Shown here: in pieces, positions 12,354 through 20,842 of the stretch
Layout of the letters: every line of letters begins with the position of its first letter
Numbering within the stretch: position 1 is the first letter of the stretch
Assembly (NCBI GenBank): GCA_017694275.1
Contig: JADINB010000009.1
Location: 1-20,842 of the forward strand
DNA: 20,842 nt
Direction: 5' to 3'
Origin: Candidatus Egerieousia excrementavium
GTDB taxonomy: Bacteria > Bacteroidota > Bacteroidia > Bacteroidales > UBA932
Notes under the pieces: generated by a model
Seen by the model: only the letters and a program-made list of their open reading frames with translations
Database searches by the model: none
What the model was told of the DNA's origin: nothing
Program-made: the position numbers and the translations under genes

Positions 12354-15152
12354 CTAATTCTGTTTTAAATTGGCCGGAATACCGGCATAGATAATTTCCC
12401 CTCCGTTTTCACCTCCGTCGGGGCCAAGTTCTATTATATAGTCTGCATTGTTTATCATGTCAGGGTTGTGTTCCACTACAATAATCGTATGTCCGCGCCC
12501 AATCAGGGCGTCGAAGGCCTTGAGCAGTTTTTCTATGTCGTGGAAATGGAGGCCTGTCGTGGGCTCGTCGAATATGAACAGGGCTGGCTGGCTGTTCTCC
12601 TTGCTCAGGAACGAGGCAAGTTTTATCCTTTGGCTCTCTCCTCCACTCAATGAACTGATACTCTGTCCAAGTTTTACGTATCCGAGCCCGACATCCTCCA
12701 GTATTTTCAGCTTGTTCGCCACTCTTTTTGCTCCGGTCTCACTCTGGGCGGAGAAAAAATCTATAGCCTGGCCTACACTCATTTCCAGAATGTCGTTTAT
12801 GTTCATTCCATGATATTTCACCTCAAGAATATCCGGTTTGAATCTTTTGCCTCCACATTCCTCGCATACGACAGTCACATCTGCCATGAACTGCATCGGT
12901 ACTGTAATCGTTCCTTCGCCAAGACATTGCGGACATCGTCCTCCGTCTATGTTGAAGGAAAAGTGGGAGTGCCCGTATCCGTTAATTCTGGCATACGGCT
13001 GTTCAGAATATATTTTGCGGATGTCGTCGTATATTTTAAGATATGTTACCGGATTCGAGCGCACAGATTTTCCTATGGGGTTCTGGTCTATGTAGACAAC
13101 GGATGAAATCATGTTGAGACTTCCAGACAACTCCTTGAAAGCGCCCGGATGCCCGCCGCTTTTGTTGAAATGGCGGAGCAGGGCAGGGTAGAGGGTGTCT
13201 CCGACAAGTGTAGACTTGCCTGAGCCGCTTACACCTGTCACTACCGTGAGAACGCCAATCGGAAATTCTGCTGTTATGTTTTTCAGGTTGTGTTCCATGC
13301 AGCCGCTCAGCTTTATGCTGTTTTTCCATGTGCGCGGAGTCTTTTTGCGCGGCATGCTTTTCAATCCTCCCAGGTAGTCTAATGTAAGCGAACCGGTTGT
13401 CTGTTTTCCGGCAGCCCTGGCTTTTGCTGCCAGCTCCAGCCCGTGCCTGACAGTGCCGGCATATACAATTTCGCCTCCGTTTACACCGGCCAGAGGCCCT
13501 ATGTCTACCAGATAGTCTGCAGACTTTATGATTTCGGCATCATGCTCCACTATTATTACCGTATTGCCAAGATCCCTGAGATTCTTTACAACCTCTATAA
13601 GCCGGCCGGTATCGCGTCTGTGGAGGCCTATGCTCGGTTCATCCAAAATATACAGTGAGCCTATAAGACTGTTTCCCAATGAACTTACAAGGCTTATCCT
13701 CTGGCTTTCACCTCCGCTGAGAGTGTTGGAATAACGTGAGAGCGTAAGGTATCCAAGACCTACGGCCTTTATGTAGCCCAGACGTCCGGTTATCTCCTTT
13801 ATCGCCCTTCCTGCCACCTGCTCTTCATATTTGTCGAGCTTCAGGGTGGAAAAGAAGTCGTAAAGCCGGTCTATGCTCATAGACATTAGTTTGCTTATGG
13901 ATTTTCCACCCACTTTTACGTATTCACACTCTTTCTTGAGTCTGCTGCCATGGCAGGCATGGCATACGGTCTTGCCTGAGTATCTCGAAAGCAGATATTT
14001 GTACTGTATTTTGTACTTCATGCTGTCGACCATCTCAAAGAAACTGTTTATGCCGGTAAAATACCGGTTGCCTTTCCACAGAAGTTCTTTCTGCTCTGCA
14101 GTAAGCTGGGCATAAGGCTTGTGAATGGGAAAACCGAATTTTGGGGCGTTAAGGATGAGTTTTTTCTGGAATTGTCCCATGATTTCGCCCCTCCAGGGGG
14201 CAATGGCGCCTTCATATACTGAGAGGGAACTGTTGGGAACCACAAGGGTTTCATCTATTCCGGTAGTCATACCGAGCCCTTTGCAGACAGGGCATGCTCC
14301 TAACGGATTGTTGTAACTGAACATCAGTTCGGTTGGTTTTTCAAAGACAATCCCGTCGCTCTCGAATATATTTGAAAACTCTCTTGTGTGGAAATTGCCG
14401 TCGGGAGTCTCACATACGATTGCAAGATGCCCTCCTCCCTGGTCAAAGGCTGTCTGCAGCGAGTCCTGCATGGATGCAACTGTCTCCTCAGAAGGTTTCT
14501 CTTCGTTGCCCTCCATTGAAAACCTGCCGATAAGCAGATACAGACTGTCGTCTTTGTATTTGCCCATCTCCTTCAGAAGGTCGCTTATTCGCAGCATGAC
14601 CTTGCTGTCCATGTTGAAAAGACGGCTGAATCCGCTTTCGCTCAGGTTGAGCAACTGCTCGACCTTGTCATCCAGTCCCCATTTTACGGGACATACTATA
14701 TAAACTTTGCCGACAAGGGTGAATATGTGGCGAAGTACGTCGTTTATGTTTTCGCACTTTACCTCCCTGCCGCTTACCGGTGAATATGTGTGCCCTATTT
14801 TGGCATAAAGGACTCTCAGATAATCATATATTTCTGTAGTCGTTCCTACGGTGGAGCGGGGATTGGCCGAATTGACCTTCTGGCTTATTGCAATTGCCGG
14901 AGGAATTCCTTCTATCTTCTCTACAGAAGGCTTGCTCATTCTACCGAGAAACTGTCTGGCAAATGAAGAGAGGCTCTCTGCAAAGCGTCTCTGTCCTTCT
15001 GCAAAAAGAGTCTCGAATGCAAGCGAAGACTTTCCGGAGCCTGAAAGGCCGGATATTACGGTCAGTTTGCCCCTGGGTATTTTGAGTGAAACATTTTTCA
15101 GGTTGTTTACCTTTGCTCCCTCAATGATTATATATTCTTCCTTTGCACTCAT
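12354..15152 (-). CDS. uvrA: Excinuclease ABC subunit A (UvrA)
   Basis: 932 residues, full length. UvrA dimers recognise bulky DNA damage and load UvrB in nucleotide excision repair. Tandem ABC ATPase modules: Walker A GLSGSGKSS (35-43) and GVSGSGKST (640-648), signature LSGGESQR at 478-485 and 835-842, Walker B ILDEPSIGL and FDEPTTGL. Zinc modules: CPVC (287-290) with CHAC (397-400), and CPQC (740-743) with CEEC (763-766). The UvrB-binding and insertion regions lie between them. Its ATG overlaps the rel stop by four bases (ATGA), so the two are coupled. Spacing and order argue for the main UvrA, although Bacteroidota often have a second copy elsewhere. Confidence 0.98.
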   Translation of the reverse strand: MSAKEEYIIIEGAKVNNLKNVSLKIPRGKLTVISGLSGSGKSSLAFETLFAEGQRRFAESLSSFARQFLGRMSKPSVEKIEGIPPAIAISQKVNSANPRSTVGTTTEIYDYLRVLYAKIGHTYSPVSGREVKCENINDVLRHIFTLVGKVYIVCPVKWGLDDKVEQLLNLSESGFSRLFNMDSKVMLRISDLLKEMGKYKDDSLYLLIGRFSMEGNEEKPSEETVASMQDSLQTAFDQGGGHLAIVCETPDGNFHTREFSNIFESDGIVFEKPTELMFSYNNPLGACPVCKGLGMTTGIDETLVVPNSSLSVYEGAIAPWRGEIMGQFQKKLILNAPKFGFPIHKPYAQLTAEQKELLWKGNRYFTGINSFFEMVDSMKYKIQYKYLLSRYSGKTVCHACHGSRLKKECEYVKVGGKSISKLMSMSIDRLYDFFSTLKLDKYEEQVAGRAIKEITGRLGYIKAVGLGYLTLSRYSNTLSGGESQRISLVSSLGNSLIGSLYILDEPSIGLHRRDTGRLIEVVKNLRDLGNTVIIVEHDAEIIKSADYLVDIGPLAGVNGGEIVYAGTVRHGLELAAKARAAGKQTTGSLTLDYLGGLKSMPRKKTPRTWKNSIKLSGCMEHNLKNITAEFPIGVLTVVTGVSGSGKSTLVGDTLYPALLRHFNKSGGHPGAFKELSGSLNMISSVVYIDQNPIGKSVRSNPVTYLKIYDDIRKIYSEQPYARINGYGHSHFSFNIDGGRCPQCLGEGTITVPMQFMADVTVVCEECGGKRFKPDILEVKYHGMNINDILEMSVGQAIDFFSAQSETGAKRVANKLKILEDVGLGYVKLGQSISSLSGGESQRIKLASFLSKENSQPALFIFDEPTTGLHFHDIEKLLKAFDALIGRGHTIIVVEHNPDMINNADYIIELGPDGGENGGEIIYAGIPANLKQN

Positions 15153-17308
15153 TTTCCGGATGTCCTTATCACGGTTTTCACTCCCTTTGTCTTTTTAATG
15201 TCTGAGATGACTCTGTCTAAATGGCCGTTGTTGCTTACAGATATGTTTATCAGTATGTTGAATTCGCCTTTTTGTTTCTTTGCGTTCCTCTCTTCAATGT
15301 TGAACGCCCTGATAGAGGCTTTCTGCCTGTTCAGGCTTTCGATTATCTGGTTGCCTATCGAATATTCCCCTTCTACAATCACTTTCAATGCAGCCTGAAA
15401 CTGAGTGGTTCCTGAGACCTGTCTCCACTTTACCTTCTGTACCCTGTACGGGTACTTTTCAAGCAGCCTTGCAGCATTCGGACAGGAGATTCTGTGTATC
15501 TTGATACCGCCGGCAGCGGAAACAAAGCCGAAAACGTCATCTCCGAATATGGGATTGCAGCATTTTGCCATCTTGAATCCTATGTTGTTCAGATTGTCAT
15601 TGATTATCAGATAGTCTGTCTCTTTTGAACTGTCGTGTCTGGTCTCTTTGGCCGCACTTTGTGGAGCGGACGGATTTCCGTGGGATTCAGCGGGCTGTTC
15701 TGCTGTAAGATGCTCCTTTATCTCCTGGGAATCTATCTCCCCGTTTCCAACGGCAATGAGCAAATCGCTTATTGTCTTCTTTTTGAAATGTTTAGTCAGG
15801 TCTGAAAGGATGTCGTCGGTAAGTTCCATCTTCCAGTTTTTCATTCTCCTTTCCAACAGTTCCCTGCCGATACCGCTCAGTTTTCCCTCCTCTTCCTTGA
15901 GCTTGTTCTTGATTCTGTTTCTTGCCTTTGAAGAGACGACTATGTTAAGCCAGTCGGCCGACGGTTTCTGGTTTTTGCTGCTCATTATCTCCACCACGTC
16001 TCCGGTGTGAAGCTCTTCCCTGATTGAGACAACCTTGCCGTTTACTTTCGCACCGCTGCACTTTACTCCCAGATTGGAGTGGATGTTGAAGGCAAAATCC
16101 AGAATGGTTGCCCCTTTGGGTAACTCTTTCAGGTCGCCGGCCGGAGTAAAGACAAATATTTCATTCAAGGTTGAGGGAATTCCGGTAGTGTATGGTGTTG
16201 ACTCCGGACTCTCCAGCATTTTCTTTACGTTCAAAAGCCACTGGTCAAGATTCTGTTCATTCTTTATACCCTTGTAGCTCCAGTGTGAGGCATGGCCGTT
16301 TTCGGCAATCTCATCCATTCTGGCAGTCCTGATCTGCACTTCAATATGGGCCCCTTCTCTATTTTCCACCGTAATGTGGAGCGATTCGTAACCATTTGGT
16401 TTCGGATGCGAAATCCAGTCTCTCAGGCGTGAGGTGTCGGGCTTGTACTCTTTTGTCACTTCAGAGTATATGTCCCAGCAATATGCATGTTCGGTTTCCC
16501 TGTCTGGAGGGGCGTCTACTATGAATCTTATTGCAAAAACATCGAATACTCCTTCAAAGGGCACTCCCTGCTTTTGCATTTTACGCCAAATCGAATATGC
16601 AGTCTTTGTCCTTATTTTCAACTTGTAGCTGTATCTTTTCCTGAGAGTCTCTTCCAAAGGCCGTATGAACTCCTCGGCAAGTTTCCTCCTGTCGGATTCG
16701 GTTGCCTTGAGTTTGTTGGTTATTGCCCTGTAGTTCTCAGGGTCAGAATATTTGAAGTAAAGATCTTCCAGTTCGTTCTTTATGTTGTATAGGCCGAGCT
16801 GATGGGCCAGGGGCGCGTACAGCATTATAGTCTCGGTAATCTTGCGCTTTACGCTGCTTTTCGGAAAATAGTCCATGTGGCGCATTACCTCAAGCCTGTC
16901 GGCAAGTTTTATCAACGTTACGCGCGGGTCCTTGGAATATGAGACAATGAGTTTCCTGTAATTTTCTGCCTGAAGTTTCGTCTCCTTTGGCGTAATGGTT
17001 GAGATGTTGTTCAGTCCCTCGACCATTGTCATCACCCGAGGTGGAAACTCCTTTTTTACCTTTTCAAACAGTTCCGGGGTGTTTCTGGTGGCTTCGTGAA
17101 TAAATACGGCTGCAATGGCATCAGCCATCAGGCCCAATTCTTTTGCCACGATCATGGCAACTCCTGCAGGGTGTTCTATAAACTGGTGCCCGTTGCCTCT
17201 TTGAATACCTTCAAGAGCCTTCTGTGCAATGTCGTATGCCTTTTCAAGCATTATTTTCTCTTCGGCCGTACATTTCTCGGTTATGGTAGATAACTCCTTG
17301 TCTATCAT
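15149..17308 (-). CDS. RelA/SpoT-family (p)ppGpp synthetase with degenerate HD hydrolase domain
   Basis: 719 residues with the long RSH layout: HD (about 25-190), synthetase (220-345), TGS (about 385-450), helical linker, zinc-finger-like Cys583-Cys584 (MAKCCNPIFGDD) and ACT (about 645-719). The hydrolase residues are gone: the HD pair is His71-Glu72, the following ED is Arg75-Asn76, and LADRLHNMR reads LADRLEVMR (Glu140, Val141). The first His (46) and Asp137 remain. The synthetase is intact, with RLRD (294-297) in the RxKD position and HPKPNGYESLH. I infer a synthetase-only, ribosome-linked enzyme, comparable in outcome to E. coli RelA. It sits between uvrB (11-base gap) and uvrA (4-base overlap). 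Confidence 0.94.
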   Translation of the reverse strand: MIDKELSTITEKCTAEEKIMLEKAYDIAQKALEGIQRGNGHQFIEHPAGVAMIVAKELGLMADAIAAVFIHEATRNTPELFEKVKKEFPPRVMTMVEGLNNISTITPKETKLQAENYRKLIVSYSKDPRVTLIKLADRLEVMRHMDYFPKSSVKRKITETIMLYAPLAHQLGLYNIKNELEDLYFKYSDPENYRAITNKLKATESDRRKLAEEFIRPLEETLRKRYSYKLKIRTKTAYSIWRKMQKQGVPFEGVFDVFAIRFIVDAPPDRETEHAYCWDIYSEVTKEYKPDTSRLRDWISHPKPNGYESLHITVENREGAHIEVQIRTARMDEIAENGHASHWSYKGIKNEQNLDQWLLNVKKMLESPESTPYTTGIPSTLNEIFVFTPAGDLKELPKGATILDFAFNIHSNLGVKCSGAKVNGKVVSIREELHTGDVVEIMSSKNQKPSADWLNIVVSSKARNRIKNKLKEEEGKLSGIGRELLERRMKNWKMELTDDILSDLTKHFKKKTISDLLIAVGNGEIDSQEIKEHLTAEQPAESHGNPSAPQSAAKETRHDSSKETDYLIINDNLNNIGFKMAKCCNPIFGDDVFGFVSAAGGIKIHRISCPNAARLLEKYPYRVQKVKWRQVSGTTQFQAALKVIVEGEYSIGNQIIESLNRQKASIRAFNIEERNAKKQKGEFNILINISVSNNGHLDRVISDIKKTKGVKTVIRTSGK

Positions 17309-17319
17309 AGTGGTGGCTT

Positions 17320-19341
17320 TTAGTTATGCTCTGATTCCCTCTTTTCCAAAATGCGTTTGAGACAGTTCATCTGGTCGCGGTGCTTTGCGGCATTCACAAA
17401 ATCCAGCTCTTTGGCAGAGCGCTCCATCTCTCTTTTCGCATAATCTATCGCTTTCAATAATTGGGCCTTGTCCATCTTTTCCAGAACCGGATCTGCCAAT
17501 ATTGCATCGCCGGTATCAGAGAGGAATTCTTCCGTATAGGATCCGCCGCCCTTTCCGAGAATGTTCCGCTCCTGTTTCTCTATCTGTTTCGGCGTTATGC
17601 CGTGCTGTCTGTTATACTCCTGCTGTTTTTTTCTCCGCCTCTCTGTTTCATCCATAGTGCGCCGCATCGAGCCGGTTATGGTGTCTGCATACATGATTAC
17701 CATGCCGTGTATGTTGCGGGCTGCCCTTCCGGCAATCTGGGTCAGGGCGGTCTCGGAACGGAGAAATCCCTCCTTGTCGGCGTCGAGAATTGCCACCAGC
17801 GAAACCTGCGGCATGTCGAGCCCTTCCCTGAGAAGGTTGACTCCTATGAGCACGTCAAAGCGGCCGGCCTGGAAGTCTTCTATAATCTCCACCCTTTCGA
17901 GAGTATCCACGTCGGAGTGGATATATCTGCATCGCACGCCGGCCTTCTGCATATATTTGTCGAGCTCTTCTGCCATCCTCTTTGTGAGAGTGGTGACAAG
18001 AACCCGTTCATCTCTTTCAACCCTGAGCTCAATTTCCTCCATGAGATCGTCTATCTGGTTTTCGGTAGGCCTTATCTCTATAGGCGGTTCAAGCAGCCCT
18101 GTGGGGCGTACAACCTGTTCTACAATAAGCCCTTCCGACTTTTCCAATTCGTAATCGGCCGGAGTTGCGCTTACATATACACATTGCCTTGTAAGTTGTT
18201 CGAATTCATCGAACTTGAGCGGGCGGTTGTCGGCTGCGGCCGGCAGCCTGAAGCCATACTCTATGAGTGTAAGCTTTCTTGAGCGGTCGCCTCCGTACAT
18301 GGCTCTTATCTGAGGCACAGTTACATGGCTTTCATCTATGAAAGTGACATAGTCGTCTGGAAAGTAGTCCAAAAGGCAGAAAGGCCGCGTGCCCGGAGGC
18401 CTGCCGTCGAAATATCTCGAATAATTCTCTATGCCCGGGCAGTAACCTAGCTCCTTTATCATTTCAATGTCATATTCGGTGCGCTGTTTCAGCCTTTTCG
18501 CCTCAAGATGCTTTCCTGCCTTGTCAAGGTATTCGCACTGGATTCTCAAATCATCCTGAATGTCGAATATCGCCTTTTTGGTCCGCTCCTTGGTGGTAAC
18601 GAATATGTTGGCAGGATAGATTGAAATCTCTTCCAATGTCTCTGTGGCAACGCCGCTAAGGGGATCGAACAGTTCTATTTCCTCTACCTGGTCTCCAAAG
18701 AAGAAGATGCGGCAACCCATATCTCCGTATGCAAGGAATATGTCTACACTGTCGCCTCTTACTCTGAAGGTGCCGCGTTTGAAATCCGTGTCGTTCCTAT
18801 TGTACATCCCTTCAACGAGCGAGTAGAGAAATTTTGTCTTTCCAAGCCTCTGCCCGGCCTTTACGGTTACCGTATTTTCATGAAAATCTTCAGGGTTTCC
18901 TATTCCGTACAGGCACGAGACGCTCGAAACCACTATGATGTCGCGGCGTCCGCTCAATAACTGGCTTGTACAGCTCAGGCGCAGCTTTTCTATCTCTTCG
19001 TTTATGCTCAGGTCTTTCTCTATGTATGTGTCGGTGACAGGCATATATGCCTCTGGCTGGTAATAGTCGTAGTATGAGACAAAATACTCCACCGCATTTT
19101 CGGGAAAGAAAGACTTGAATTCTCCATAGAGCTGCGCTGCAAGAGTCTTGTTGTGGCTCAATATGAGAGCCGGCCTGTTAAGACGCTCTATCACATTGGC
19201 CATTGTGAATGTCTTGCCCGAGCCTGTAACTCCAAGCAGTGTTACGGCTTTGGTCCCATTACCAATAGCCTGCGAGAGCTCCTCAATGGCCTGGGGCTGG
19301 TCTCCTGTAGGTTTATATGGCGAATGGATTTTGAAATTCAT
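17320..19341 (-). CDS. uvrB: Excinuclease ABC subunit B (UvrB)
   Basis: 673 residues, full length. UvrB verifies damage handed over by UvrA and recruits UvrC. Seen: N-terminal PTGDQPQAI, Walker A GVTGSGKT (37-44), the damage-probing beta-hairpin with YYDYYQPEAY (about 90-99), DESH in the Walker B position (TFIDESHVT), helicase motif V/VI segments (GVNLLREGLDMP, QIAGRAARN), and the C-terminal UVR/UvrC-binding coiled coil (about 628-668). No gap or shift. It lies 12 bases after the amidase gene and 11 before the synthetase gene. Confidence 0.98.
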   Translation of the reverse strand: MNFKIHSPYKPTGDQPQAIEELSQAIGNGTKAVTLLGVTGSGKTFTMANVIERLNRPALILSHNKTLAAQLYGEFKSFFPENAVEYFVSYYDYYQPEAYMPVTDTYIEKDLSINEEIEKLRLSCTSQLLSGRRDIIVVSSVSCLYGIGNPEDFHENTVTVKAGQRLGKTKFLYSLVEGMYNRNDTDFKRGTFRVRGDSVDIFLAYGDMGCRIFFFGDQVEEIELFDPLSGVATETLEEISIYPANIFVTTKERTKKAIFDIQDDLRIQCEYLDKAGKHLEAKRLKQRTEYDIEMIKELGYCPGIENYSRYFDGRPPGTRPFCLLDYFPDDYVTFIDESHVTVPQIRAMYGGDRSRKLTLIEYGFRLPAAADNRPLKFDEFEQLTRQCVYVSATPADYELEKSEGLIVEQVVRPTGLLEPPIEIRPTENQIDDLMEEIELRVERDERVLVTTLTKRMAEELDKYMQKAGVRCRYIHSDVDTLERVEIIEDFQAGRFDVLIGVNLLREGLDMPQVSLVAILDADKEGFLRSETALTQIAGRAARNIHGMVIMYADTITGSMRRTMDETERRRKKQQEYNRQHGITPKQIEKQERNILGKGGGSYTEEFLSDTGDAILADPVLEKMDKAQLLKAIDYAKREMERSAKELDFVNAAKHRDQMNCLKRILEKRESEHN

Positions 19342-19353
19342 GGGCAGAAAAGG

Positions 19354-20526
19354 CTATTTCTCTACTTTCTTGCAGTATTTTATGTAGTTTTCTATTCCTT
19401 TTGCAACCTTGCTCATTATGAGTTCCCTGAACTGGGGGTCGTTCAGTCTTGCCTCATCCTTTGGGTCTGAAAGGAAGAGTGTCTCTACCAGTGTGTTTGG
19501 ATACTCCGTGGGAGAGTTGAGGCTGAAGTTGAAGTTGCCAACCAGACCGAAAAGGTTGACGCCTTTTATTTCAAGTACGCTTTCAAGTACGGTCTGTGCA
19601 TATTTCCTGTTCTGTATATGTTTGTAGTACGTGCTTGTTCCGCTTGCGGTACCGCCGGCGTTACAGTGGATGGAAACGGCCATGTCTACATTGTTTGCAA
19701 GGAAAACAGCCTTTCTCTCAGCCATGCTGAGCGATGTGTCCTTTTCTCTGGTCAATACGGTCTTTGCGCCTTTTGCCTCAAGCATTCTCTTTAATCTCAG
19801 GGCCATATCCAGATTCAGGTCTTTTTCATTGACACCGCTTATACGGCCTCTTGCTCCCGGACTGTCGGGACCGCCATGCCCGGCATCTATGCCGATTACC
19901 ATTCCCTTGAGCGAGAATTCGGGCAGGTGTTTGATATCTATGACCAGCCCGCCCTCTTCATATCTGGCGGAGTAGCCCCACGAAGTCTTGTTCATAAGAG
20001 CTACGGTAAGCCTCATTATGTCGGAATCTATCTGGGTGGCTTCTATGCTGCCGACCGATTCCAGATTGAGATATTGGGTTATCCAGTTGGAGTTGTTCTG
20101 TACGCCGTAAAGGTCTATAATCATCTTTTCAGGATTTGTCTCCTGCCTTATCATATAGCATTTCCGGCTGTCGAGTCCTATGTATATTCTGTCTGATTCT
20201 CCGGCATTGGTGACACTTATGGAGCCGGAAACCGCAACCTGGCGAAAATCGGAAATTGCCGTGTCGGCAACGCATTCTACGGGAATGAATGCAGTCCTGT
20301 TCTCGGAAAGTTTTATCTTGTAGAGTGATTCGTCCTGGTCAAGAACTTCAAAGACAATGTCTTTGTCTATGTATCCCATCTTGTTGCCCCCGAGGCGGTC
20401 AGTGCCGTTGCTGGAGTTGAGATATGCTCCGTCGAGCGATTTGACATATTTTACCGTGTCCTGTGCGTGAAGCGCACTGCCTGCCAACAGGCAAAGTACT
20501 GTGAATAAAATAGATGCAGATTTCAT
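19354..20526 (-). CDS. N-acetylmuramoyl-L-alanine amidase (Amidase_3), exported
   Basis: 390 residues, first gene of the operon. A signal peptide (MKSASILFTVLCLLAGSALHAQ) sends it to the periplasm. The C-terminal zinc amidase domain (207-385) shows IDAGHGG (His217), the Glu234 ligand in VNEKDLNL, SIHCNA (His287) and catalytic Glu348 in VETLFLS, so it should cleave the lactyl-amide bond that holds the stem peptide in peptidoglycan. N-terminal parts: an SH3-like segment (about 24-86) and a strand-rich region (98-200) resembling an AMIN-type domain; both assignments are by pattern only. It likely acts in daughter-cell separation or wall turnover. Its promoter is at 20577-20570. Confidence 0.93.
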   Translation of the reverse strand: MKSASILFTVLCLLAGSALHAQDTVKYVKSLDGAYLNSSNGTDRLGGNKMGYIDKDIVFEVLDQDESLYKIKLSENRTAFIPVECVADTAISDFRQVAVSGSISVTNAGESDRIYIGLDSRKCYMIRQETNPEKMIIDLYGVQNNSNWITQYLNLESVGSIEATQIDSDIMRLTVALMNKTSWGYSARYEEGGLVIDIKHLPEFSLKGMVIGIDAGHGGPDSPGARGRISGVNEKDLNLDMALRLKRMLEAKGAKTVLTREKDTSLSMAERKAVFLANNVDMAVSIHCNAGGTASGTSTYYKHIQNRKYAQTVLESVLEIKGVNLFGLVGNFNFSLNSPTEYPNTLVETLFLSDPKDEARLNDPQFRELIMSKVAKGIENYIKYCKKVEK

Positions 20527-20569
20527 TTTTGTACTGTTTGTTTCAGAAGTGATATTTGTAATTTCCTAA

Positions 20570-20600
20570 CAAATTTAATCTCTTCTTTTGAATTCCCAAT
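20570..20600 (-). promoter_or_regulatory. Promoter of the amidase-uvrB-rel-uvrA-SGNH operon
   Basis: TAAATTTG at 20577-20570 with ATTG at 20600-20597, 19 bases apart, on the minus strand. The leader to ATG 20526 is about 37 bases. No other promoter match is visible in the short gaps within the operon. Confidence 0.6.
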
Positions 20601-20612
20601 GATATCGGGAAT
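20592..20612. repeat. Small inverted repeat over the operon -33 region
   Basis: ATTCCC (20592-20597) and GGGAAT (20607-20612) form 6-bp arms with a nine-base spacer and overlap the -33 element. It could be an operator; six bases of symmetry in AT-rich DNA can also arise by chance. Confidence 0.3.
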
Positions 20613-20842
20613 GATTTTAGCAAAGAATATCCTTATTCCTGAAATATAAAAAATTGAGATGAAAACGATTGTTTTTAAATTTCTGGCAAGATAATTGTAA
20701 TATTTCAGTTGTGTTTCGTTAGTGTGTTTAGGTTTAATGTAAGGTTAATTTGCTATGCTGAATATAAAGCGGTAAATTAACCTTATTCTTTTTGTAAGTA
20801 CGTTATAGTCGATTTTATCAGGGGTATCCGTAACCTTGTATG
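20601..20842. other. AT-rich non-coding region at the right edge
   Basis: Together with the leader of the amidase gene this makes 316 bases without a gene. I see no open frame of useful length, no tRNA and no full TAnnTTTG box on the plus strand. Only TAACCTTG at 20832-20839, one mismatch from the box, sits at the very edge and could serve a rightward gene beyond the window. The one strong structure is the inverted repeat at 20740-20785. Confidence 0.5.
20740..20785. repeat. Perfect 12-bp inverted repeat with T-rich flank
   Basis: TAAGGTTAATTT (20740-20751) and AAATTAACCTTA (20774-20785) are exact reverse complements around a 22-base spacer. The plus-strand flank TTCTTTTTGT is T-rich, so it might terminate a rightward transcript, but no gene precedes it. 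It may equally be a dimeric regulator site. Confidence 0.6.

Noticed and set aside
17461..18282. 273-codon open frame on the plus strand
   Set aside because: Antisense to uvrB, no family resemblance, no promoter.
1..20842. CRISPR array, insertion sequence, phage or toxin-antitoxin module
   Set aside because: No regularly spaced repeats, transposase or integrase motifs, or small paired toxin-like genes were seen on either strand.

Overview
The window looks like chromosomal core sequence from a member of the Bacteroidales (phylum Bacteroidota). The evidence is direct. Promoters repeatedly match the Bacteroidota sigma factor pattern TAnnTTTG, several with TTTG or TTG about 19-21 bases upstream. 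Shine-Dalgarno sequences are mostly absent. The gene families (DUF3822 beside rsmD, Bacteroidota-type LPS kinase, FKBP-like lipoproteins beside a DHH phosphoesterase) are typical of that phylum. I cannot name a genus.

Layout, left to right. (1) 65-1102: tRNA-Asp(GTC) on the minus strand with its own promoter and terminator, divergent from an LPS/Kdo kinase-like gene. (2) 1065-2181: DUF3822 and rsmD as a two-gene minus-strand unit. rsmD carries a frameshift in a six-base A tract, and the missing conserved C-terminus is still readable in another frame. (3) 2148-2859: a single membrane-anchored protein of unknown function with its own promoter and terminator. (4) 2891-5629: nrnA (DHH phosphoesterase) followed by two FKBP-like lipoproteins, closed by a strong bidirectional terminator. 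(5) 5653-7000: an acyl-CoA/acetate-type CoA-transferase on the minus strand. (6) 7034-11684: a plus-strand run of a SAM-hydrolase-family gene, mazG, tcdA, a GNAT-like protein and prfA. (7) 11667-20577: a tight minus-strand operon of amidase, uvrB, RelA/SpoT-like synthetase, uvrA and SGNH hydrolase. (8) 20578-20842: AT-rich non-coding DNA with a perfect 12-bp inverted repeat.

How the genes fit together. Region 7 combines nucleotide excision repair (UvrA, UvrB), alarmone synthesis and envelope hydrolases in one apparent transcript. The alarmone enzyme has lost the hydrolase residues of its HD domain but keeps the synthetase signature, so it looks like a dedicated (p)ppGpp synthetase. Region 6 groups SAM/nucleotide housekeeping, tRNA modification and translation termination. 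Region 4 pairs nanoRNA/pAp turnover with envelope folding factors.

I found no mobile element, CRISPR array, phage gene, toxin-antitoxin pair or obvious novel defence system. The points most worth a second look are the rsmD frameshift, the synthetase-only Rel protein inside a DNA-repair operon, the apparently leaderless and active-site-degenerate SAM-hydrolase homologue, a surface-export signal on the tandem FKBP lipoprotein, and a terminator whose T-tract doubles as the -33 element of the next promoter.
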